Assembly (NCBI GenBank): GCA_051871515.1 | Contig: JBJECY010000054.1 | Span: forward strand, 1 to 11,556 | DNA from: SFTJ01 sp051871515 | Lineage (GTDB): Bacteria > Bacteroidota > Bacteroidia > Bacteroidales > Muribaculaceae | Length of the DNA: 11,556 nucleotides | Direction: 5' to 3' | In this document: one piece after another, positions 7,102 through 11,556 of the stretch | How the letters are laid out: each line of letters opens with the position of its first letter | Position numbering within the stretch: the first letter of the stretch is position 1 | Translations under genes and position numbers: made by a program | The notes under the pieces: model-generated | The model's database searches: none | Told to the model about the DNA's origin: nothing | Seen by the model: the letters and a program-made list of their open reading frames with translations, nothing else

Positions 7102-7117
7102 TGTTTCACGTGGAACA
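7102..7117 (-). other. parS chromosome-partition site (perfect consensus)
   Basis: The minus strand reads TGTTCCACGTGAAACA, an exact match to the ParB-binding consensus TGTTNCACGTGAAACA. It lies in the 57-base gap between mnmG and apt. ParB loads here, spreads and, with ParA and SMC, segregates the origin region. parS sites cluster around oriC in most bacteria. parA and parB are not in this window. Confidence 0.88.
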
Positions 7118-7150
7118 AACTAACCATAACATAAAAACACCCGTTTGACA

Positions 7151-7684
7151 ATGGAAAAAGAAAAGATTGAAAAGGTGAAGAGCCTTATAAGGACAATTCC
7201 TGATTTCCCCACCAAGGGAATCTTGTTTCGTGACCTCACCACAGCATTTAAGGATGCCGAGGGAATGGCGATAATTGCCCAAGACATTGAGGAGAAATAT
7301 GCCAACTTGGGCGTGACCAAGGTGGTGGGCATTGAGGCTCGCGGATTTATTGGCGGCGCCATTTTGGCAAGAGAGTTAGGCGCGGGATTTGTGCCTTTGC
7401 GCAAGCCGGGCAAGCTGCCTGCCGACACCGTGAGCAAAACCTACGCCAAAGAATATGGCACCGACACCATTGAGATTCACCGCGACGCCATCACCCCCGA
7501 TGATGTGGTGGTGATTCATGACGACCTGCTTGCCACCGGTGGCACCATGCTCGCCGCCTATGAACTGGTGAAATCAATGAACCCAAAGAAGATTTACATC
7601 GATTTCATCGTTGAACTTTCGGCACTCAACGGCCGCAGCCTCTTCCCGGAGGGCGTGCCTGTGAACTCAATGATTGTGTACTGA
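7151..7684 (+). CDS. apt: Adenine phosphoribosyltransferase
   Basis: Purine salvage enzyme making AMP from adenine and PRPP in the cytoplasm. The 177-residue product shows the type I PRTase fold in order: IPDFPTKGILFRDLT (16-30), VGIEARGFIGGAILA (59-73), the flexible-loop region PLRKPGKLP (82-90), and the PRPP-binding loop VVIHDDLLATGGTMLAA (120-136) with its acidic pair. Length is typical. ATG 7151 is preferred to an in-frame TTG at 7145. Only weak ribosome-site signal precedes it. It follows mnmG by 57 bases with parS in between, and uvrC follows after 33 bases. No TAnnTTTG element was found directly upstream (only TTTG at 7144-7147), so it may be transcribed from the ybeY-mnmG promoter. 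Confidence 0.94.
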   Translation: MEKEKIEKVKSLIRTIPDFPTKGILFRDLTTAFKDAEGMAIIAQDIEEKYANLGVTKVVGIEARGFIGGAILARELGAGFVPLRKPGKLPADTVSKTYAKEYGTDTIEIHRDAITPDDVVVIHDDLLATGGTMLAAYELVKSMNPKKIYIDFIVELSALNGRSLFPEGVPVNSMIVY

Positions 7685-7700
7685 TAAAATCAGCAAAAGC

Positions 7701-7710
7701 GAGGAGGGGG
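7701..7710 (+). promoter_or_regulatory. Strong Shine-Dalgarno sequence deciding the uvrC start
   Basis: GAGGAGGGGG contains a perfect GGAGG (7703-7707). It is ten bases from ATG 7718 but only four from GTG 7712, so ATG 7718 is the better start. Such a strong site is unusual in this window, where other genes show weak or no Shine-Dalgarno. Confidence 0.7.
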
Positions 7711-7717
7711 AGTGGCA

Positions 7718-9583
7718 ATGTCACCAAGCGAGGAGTTGAAGCTAAAAATAAGTCTGCTGCCCGATAGCCCGGGCGTGTATCGCTATTACAACAAAGATGG
7801 CGTGGTGATATACGTGGGCAAGGCCAAAAACCTGAAACGGCGCGTGAGCAGCTACTTCAACCGCGTGCACACCGTGGCACGCACCAACATGCTTGTGCGC
7901 AACATTGCCGACTTGCAATATACCGTGGTGCGCACCGAGGAAGACGCTCTGCACCTTGAGAACAGCATTATTAAGGAGTATCAGCCTTATTACAACGTGC
8001 TTCTCAAAGACGATAAGTCGTACCCATGGATATGCGTTACCGCCGAGGATTATCCGCGCGTTTTTGTCACTCGCAACAAGCCTATAAAAGGTGCCAAAGT
8101 GTTTGGCCCCTATGCACACTCCAACATGGCGCGCACGGTGATTGACGTGATTCGCAAAATCTATCCGTTGCGCACGTGCAACCATGCCATCGACAGCACA
8201 ACCATTGCTCGCGGCAAAACGTCGTTGTGCCTGCAATATCACATTCACAATTGCGAGGGGTGTTGCCGCGGACTGGTGAGCGTGCAGAAATATGGCGAAT
8301 ATATCGACGGAATCAAGAAAATACTCAACGGCGACACTCGCGAACTCACGCAGCACCTCGTTGCCGAAATGACTCGTTTGGCGGGCGAACTGCGCTTTGA
8401 AGAGGCTCAGGCTCTCAAAGAGAAATATCTGCTTATTGAGAAATACCGCGCCAAGAGCGAGGTGGTGAATCAGCAACTGCACAACGTTGACGTCTTCACC
8501 TTATTGCGCGATGATGATTCGGCTTATGTCAACTTCATGCATGTGCGCAACGGCTCGATTGTGAAGACCCTCACGCTTGAATATAAGATAAAACTCGATG
8601 AACCCGATGAGGAAGTGATGTCGATTGCCATCGATGAGCTGCGTCACCGCTTCGACCTGGAGCTGAAAGACGTGCTTGTTTCGGTGTGCCCCGATGCTGA
8701 GTTTAAGGATGTGAATTTTGTTATTCCCCAGCGCGGCGATAAGCGCAAGCTGCTTGAACTCTCGCTGCAAAACGCCAAGCAATATAAGATGGATAAGCTC
8801 AAACGCATGGAGAAGCTTAACCCCGACCAGCGCGTGATGCGCACACTCACCACCATGCAGCGCGATTTCCGCCTGAACGAGTTGCCGCGCCACATTGAGT
8901 GCTTCGACAATTCAAACATTCAGGGCACCAATCCGGTTGCTTCGTGCGTGGTGTTTCGCAACGCCAAGCCCTCGAAGAAGGACTATCGCCATTTCAACAT
9001 CAAGACGGTTGAAGGCCCCGATGATTTCGCCTCGATGAAAGAGGTGCTCACGCGCCGTTACACCCGACTGATGGAGGAGGGCGAGGAGCTGCCGCAACTG
9101 GTGGTTGTTGATGGCGGCAAGGGTCAGCTCAGCGCCGCTGTCGAAGCCTTTGATGAGATTGGTATTCGCGGGCGCGTGGCGCTTGTGGGCATCGCCAAGA
9201 GGCTCGAGGAAATCTACTTCCCCGGCGACAGTATTCCGCTCTACATCGACAAGAACAGCGAGTCGCTGCGAGTGGTGCAGCACCTGCGCGACGAGGCTCA
9301 CCGCTTTGGCATCACTCACCACCGCAACCGCCGCAGCCGCAGCCAGCTCAGCACCATCTTTGATGGGGTGAAGGGTTTAGGCCCCAAGACCCACGAGGCT
9401 CTCATCAAGCACTTCAAGAGCATGAAAAAGGTGAAGCAAGCCGGAGTTGACGAGGTGGCACAGGTGATTGGCCGCAAAAAAGCCGAATTGGTGTTTAACT
9501 TGTTCAAAACCAACAACTTAGAAATAAATAACAGCAATGAGAATAGTGATACAGAGGGTGCAACTGGCATCGGTAACGATTGA
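7718..9583 (+). CDS. uvrC: UvrABC system protein C (excinuclease subunit C)
   Basis: Makes both incisions flanking a DNA lesion handed over by UvrA/UvrB. The 621-residue product has all domains: N-terminal GIY-YIG nuclease (SPGVYRYYNKDGVVIYVGKAK, about 17-37); a cysteine cluster at 154, 171, 179 and 182 suited to the [4Fe-4S] cluster known in UvrC; a UVR UvrB-binding helix pair around 207-243; the RNase H-like C-terminal nuclease with ECFDNSNIQG (Asp near 396) and VVVDGGKGQL (Asp near 464); and tandem helix-hairpin-helix motifs around 550-600. Start is ATG 7718, placed by the strong ribosome site, not the GTG six bases earlier. It lies 33 bases after apt, and its last 47 bases overlap dtd, giving a polar Asn/Ser/Gly-rich tail after the helix-hairpin-helix domain. 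Confidence 0.97.
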   Translation: MSPSEELKLKISLLPDSPGVYRYYNKDGVVIYVGKAKNLKRRVSSYFNRVHTVARTNMLVRNIADLQYTVVRTEEDALHLENSIIKEYQPYYNVLLKDDKSYPWICVTAEDYPRVFVTRNKPIKGAKVFGPYAHSNMARTVIDVIRKIYPLRTCNHAIDSTTIARGKTSLCLQYHIHNCEGCCRGLVSVQKYGEYIDGIKKILNGDTRELTQHLVAEMTRLAGELRFEEAQALKEKYLLIEKYRAKSEVVNQQLHNVDVFTLLRDDDSAYVNFMHVRNGSIVKTLTLEYKIKLDEPDEEVMSIAIDELRHRFDLELKDVLVSVCPDAEFKDVNFVIPQRGDKRKLLELSLQNAKQYKMDKLKRMEKLNPDQRVMRTLTTMQRDFRLNELPRHIECFDNSNIQGTNPVASCVVFRNAKPSKKDYRHFNIKTVEGPDDFASMKEVLTRRYTRLMEEGEELPQLVVVDGGKGQLSAAVEAFDEIGIRGRVALVGIAKRLEEIYFPGDSIPLYIDKNSESLRVVQHLRDEAHRFGITHHRNRRSRSQLSTIFDGVKGLGPKTHEALIKHFKSMKKVKQAGVDEVAQVIGRKKAELVFNLFKTNNLEINNSNENSDTEGATGIGND

Positions 9584-9989
9584 TAATCAAATGGTTAGCT
9601 CAATTGGCGCCGGACTGATGATATTGGTGGGCGTGCGTGAGGGCGACACCGCACAAGATGTGCAGTGGCTTGCCGCCAAAGCCGCCAATATGCGCATTTT
9701 CGACGATGAAAACGGCGTGATGAACCGCAGTGTGATGGATGTTGACGGCGAGATTCTTGCCGTTAGCCAGTTTACGCTCAACGCCTCCACCAAAAAGGGC
9801 AACCGTCCGTCGTATATCCACGCTGCCGGGCACGAATTGGCGGTGCCGCTCTACGATGGATTTTGCGACGAGTTGCAGAATATCACCGGAAAAACCGTGA
9901 AAAAAGGCGTGTTTGGCGCCGACATGAAGGTTGAATTAATCAACGACGGACCGGTGACCATTATTGTAGATTCAAAATTAAAAGAGTAA
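9537..9989 (+). CDS. dtd: D-aminoacyl-tRNA deacylase
   Basis: Hydrolyses D-aminoacyl-tRNAs (and Gly-tRNA-Ala), removing wrong-handed residues before the ribosome. The 150-residue product is typical for the family: starts MRIVIQRVQLASVTI, carries the active-site motif SQFTL (77-81), and the Gly-cisPro motif GPVT (138-141), which gives chiral selectivity. ATG 9537 lies inside the end of uvrC, so the genes overlap by 47 bases in different frames, implying co-transcription and perhaps translational coupling. The start is supported because the family begins with this M-R-x-V-x-Q-R pattern. Its TAA stop (9987-9989) forms the first bases of the promoter element for the next gene. Confidence 0.96.
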   Translation: MRIVIQRVQLASVTIDNQMVSSIGAGLMILVGVREGDTAQDVQWLAAKAANMRIFDDENGVMNRSVMDVDGEILAVSQFTLNASTKKGNRPSYIHAAGHELAVPLYDGFCDELQNITGKTVKKGVFGADMKVELINDGPVTIIVDSKLKE

Positions 9990-9994
9990 ATTTG
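9963..9994 (+). promoter_or_regulatory. Promoter for the MazG-like gene, overlapping the dtd stop
   Basis: TAAATTTG (9987-9994) is an exact TAnnTTTG -7 element. ATTG at 9963-9966 can serve as -33 with a 20-base spacer. Only five bases separate the -7 element from the ATG at 10000, predicting a nearly leaderless transcript. The TAA of the element is also the dtd stop codon. Confidence 0.55.
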
Positions 9995-9999
9995 CCCTC

Positions 10000-10332
10000 A
10001 TGACAATCAAGGAAGCTCAAGAGCAGGTTGACTGCTGGATTAAAACCTACGGTGTGCGCTACTTCAGCGAACTCACCAATATGGCAATCCTCACCGAGGA
10101 GGTGGGCGAGGTGGCACGCATCATGGCGCGCTGCTATGGCGACCAGTCGTGCAAACCCAACGACTGCGACAAGCAACTTGCCGACGAGCTTGCCGATGTG
10201 CTTTGGGTGGTGATGTGCATTGCCAATCAAACGGGCGTTGACCTCACCGAGGCTTTCCAAGCCAATTTGGCGAAGAAAACCGCGCGTGACAGCACACGGC
10301 ACATCAACAACCCTAAACTGCATGACAAATAA
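10000..10332 (+). CDS. MazG-like nucleotide pyrophosphohydrolase
   Basis: A 110-residue all-helical protein with the MazG/dUTPase-superfamily metal motif: EEVGE (33-37) and ELAD (63-66), that is EExxE followed by ExxD. Enzymes of this family hydrolyse (d)NTPs to the monophosphate and pyrophosphate, cleansing nucleotide pools; the substrate preference cannot be read from sequence. It is a single-domain form, much shorter than E. coli MazG (two domains, about 260 residues), and similar to small MazG-like proteins found next to dtd in Bacteroidota. It starts ten bases after dtd with no clear Shine-Dalgarno; a promoter element directly precedes it. Neighbours (apt, deoC, uvrC) fit a nucleotide-metabolism and genome-maintenance theme. 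Confidence 0.85.
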   Translation: MTIKEAQEQVDCWIKTYGVRYFSELTNMAILTEEVGEVARIMARCYGDQSCKPNDCDKQLADELADVLWVVMCIANQTGVDLTEAFQANLAKKTARDSTRHINNPKLHDK

Positions 10333-10351
10333 TATTAACCCCAACATAACG

Positions 10352-10359
10352 TATATTTG
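10352..10359 (+). promoter_or_regulatory. -7 promoter element of deoC, 4 bases from the ATG
   Basis: TATATTTG matches TAnnTTTG exactly and sits in the 31-base gap after the MazG-like gene. The ATG at 10364 follows after four bases, so any transcript would be leaderless or almost so. No TTTG is visible at the -33 spacing. Confidence 0.5.
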
Positions 10360-10363
10360 AATT

Positions 10364-11263
10364 ATGGAAACAAACAAATATGTGCAAACCATTGAGAGTA
10401 GCAAGGTGACCACCGACGATGCCGCCGTAAAGGCTGCCGTGAACGAATTGCTCGAGAAGCATTGTGCCGAAAACGCCACCAACGAGGTGTATCGCTTTCT
10501 GCTCAACTGCATCGACCTCACCACGCTGAGCACCGACGACAGCGAGCGCTCGGTGGCTGCGTTCACCAAGCGTGTCAACGATTTTGAAAGCAACTATCCC
10601 GACTACAAAAACGTGGCTGCCATTTGCGTTTACTCGCGTTTTGCCGAGGTGGTGCGCGAAAACCTCGATGTCTCAGAAGTTAACGTGGCTGTTTGCTCGG
10701 CCAATTTCCCATCGTCGCAGGCTCGCCTTGAGGTGAAAACCGTTGAGACCGCGCTTGCCGTTGCCGACGGCGCCGACGAGGTTGACATCGTGTTCCCGGT
10801 GAACTATTTTGTTGACGGTGCATACGAAGAAGTTGCCGATGAAATCGCCGAAATCAAACAATCGGCCAAGGCTGGCGACCGCGAGGCACACCTGAAAGTG
10901 ATTCTCGAAACCGGCTTGCTCAAATCGGCTGCCAACATTCGCGCTGCGTCGATTCTGTCGATGTATTCGGGCGCCGACTTCATCAAGACTTCTACCGGCA
11001 AAATCTACGAAGGTGCAACCGTTGAGGCTGCTTATGTGATGTGCCAGTGCATCAAGGAATACTACGAGAAATGCGGCCGTATGGTAGGCTTCAAAGCCTC
11101 GGGCGGCATACGCACCAGCGCCGACGCCGTGAAGTATTATACCATCGTGAAAGAAGTGCTTGGCGAGAAGTGGCTCACCAACGAATATTTCCGCATCGGA
11201 GCGTCGAGCCTTGCCAACAACCTCTTCGCCGACATCACCGGCGAGGCTGTAAAGCCATTTTGA
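10364..11263 (+). CDS. deoC: Deoxyribose-phosphate aldolase
   Basis: Class I aldolase splitting 2-deoxyribose 5-phosphate to glyceraldehyde 3-phosphate and acetaldehyde, the last step of deoxynucleoside catabolism, in the cytoplasm. In the 299-residue product: LNCIDLTTLS near 47-56 (family's N-terminal active-site strand), VCSANFPSS (110-118), the acidic ADEVD motif (137-141), the Schiff-base lysine K208 in DFIKTSTGK (205-213), the second active-site lysine K244 in VGFKASGGIR (241-250), and the phosphate-binding RIGASSL near 277-283. It is longer than E. coli DeoC (259 residues), mostly through an N-terminal extension of about 35 residues, usual in Bacteroidota. ATG 10364 follows a promoter element, and a clear terminator lies 41 bases after the stop, so it may be transcribed alone or with the upstream genes. 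Confidence 0.96.
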   Translation: METNKYVQTIESSKVTTDDAAVKAAVNELLEKHCAENATNEVYRFLLNCIDLTTLSTDDSERSVAAFTKRVNDFESNYPDYKNVAAICVYSRFAEVVRENLDVSEVNVAVCSANFPSSQARLEVKTVETALAVADGADEVDIVFPVNYFVDGAYEEVADEIAEIKQSAKAGDREAHLKVILETGLLKSAANIRAASILSMYSGADFIKTSTGKIYEGATVEAAYVMCQCIKEYYEKCGRMVGFKASGGIRTSADAVKYYTIVKEVLGEKWLTNEYFRIGASSLANNLFADITGEAVKPF

Positions 11264-11304
11264 GGGTTACAGACGCGTTTTTGCGCCGCGAATGATATCC
11301 ACAC

Positions 11305-11344
11305 AGCCCAAGGAGCCAAAACGCCGTCCTTGGGCTTTATTTTG
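11305..11344 (+). terminator. Intrinsic terminator of deoC
   Basis: AGCCCAAGGA (11305-11314) and TCCTTGGGCT (11327-11336) form a perfect 10-bp stem with a 12-base loop, followed by the T-rich TTATTTTG. It closes the plus-strand gene run. Confidence 0.85.
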
Positions 11345-11556
11345 CCCCGTTCCCGCCCATCCCGCCGAAAGCCGCCGCGCGTTAGTTTCATTGCGCAAAT
11401 AGCGTAACGGAAAAAACGCAATGGATGATTATTGAAATAACGCGGGCAGCCCTGAATTTTCAAGAGAGAATAATCCTTTGCTGCAAAAAAAATTGTCGGA
11501 GGGGTTAGGTTTTTGAGAAGTTGTGGTTTTAATAAGTGTATGACGACAAAGAGCGA
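11345..11556. other. Intergenic sequence at the right edge
   Basis: No gene recognised. It holds a TTGCGCAA palindrome (about 11391-11398), several nearby GCGTTA/TAACGC-like words, and an A-run at about 11485-11492. An ATG at 11540 opens a frame to the edge (only five codons), which could be the start of the next gene; no TAnnTTTG element or ribosome site supports it. Confidence 0.4.

Noticed and set aside
11295..11303. DnaA-box-like ATATCCACA
   Set aside because: One mismatch to TTATCCACA and solitary; no cluster or A+T-rich unwinding element, so not evidence of oriC in the window.
11137..11463. 108-codon minus-strand frame over the deoC 3' end
   Set aside because: Runs antisense through conserved deoC and its terminator; no family recognised.

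Overview
The window reads as Bacteroidota chromosome, most likely order Bacteroidales; a Muribaculaceae-like family is only a guess. The support is the recurring TAnnTTTG promoter element of this phylum, mostly weak Shine-Dalgarno signals, a fused SpmA-SpmB protein, and YbeY and Cas9 sequences of the kinds seen in Bacteroidales.

Left part (1-2200): the first 623 codons of a large type II-C cas9 run leftward off the edge. A divergent, unannotated tracrRNA gene lies at about 1996-2089. It has a promoter (TTTG-N19-TAGATTTG), an anti-repeat, a nexus-like hairpin and an intrinsic terminator. The cas9 3' half, cas1, cas2 and the CRISPR array must lie outside the window. A second hairpin (2111-2140) ends the converging SIMPL-domain gene (2198-2902, minus).

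Middle (2903-3396): a 494-base intergenic stretch holds a one-mismatch copy of the parS partition site (3059-3074), a 12-base palindrome and a promoter -7 element. The spmAB fusion gene (3397-4626) follows and ends in a strong terminator.

Right part (4765-11336): a tightly packed plus-strand run of housekeeping genes: ybeY (16S rRNA maturation), mnmG (tRNA wobble-U modification), apt (adenine salvage), uvrC (nucleotide excision repair), dtd (D-aminoacyl-tRNA proofreading), a MazG-like NTP pyrophosphohydrolase, and deoC (deoxyribose-phosphate aldolase). Themes are RNA maturation and quality control plus nucleotide salvage and repair. A perfect parS site (7102-7117) sits in the short gap between mnmG and apt. 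With the degenerate copy 4 kb away, this suggests a segment of the ParB partition region and hence fairly near oriC. Three genes (ybeY, mazG-like, deoC) have a TAnnTTTG element only 4-5 bases before the ATG, so their transcripts may be leaderless. The last 293 bases hold the deoC terminator and no recognisable gene.

The least conventional content is the tracrRNA/cas9 locus and the two ParB sites. The coding genes are otherwise standard core genes.
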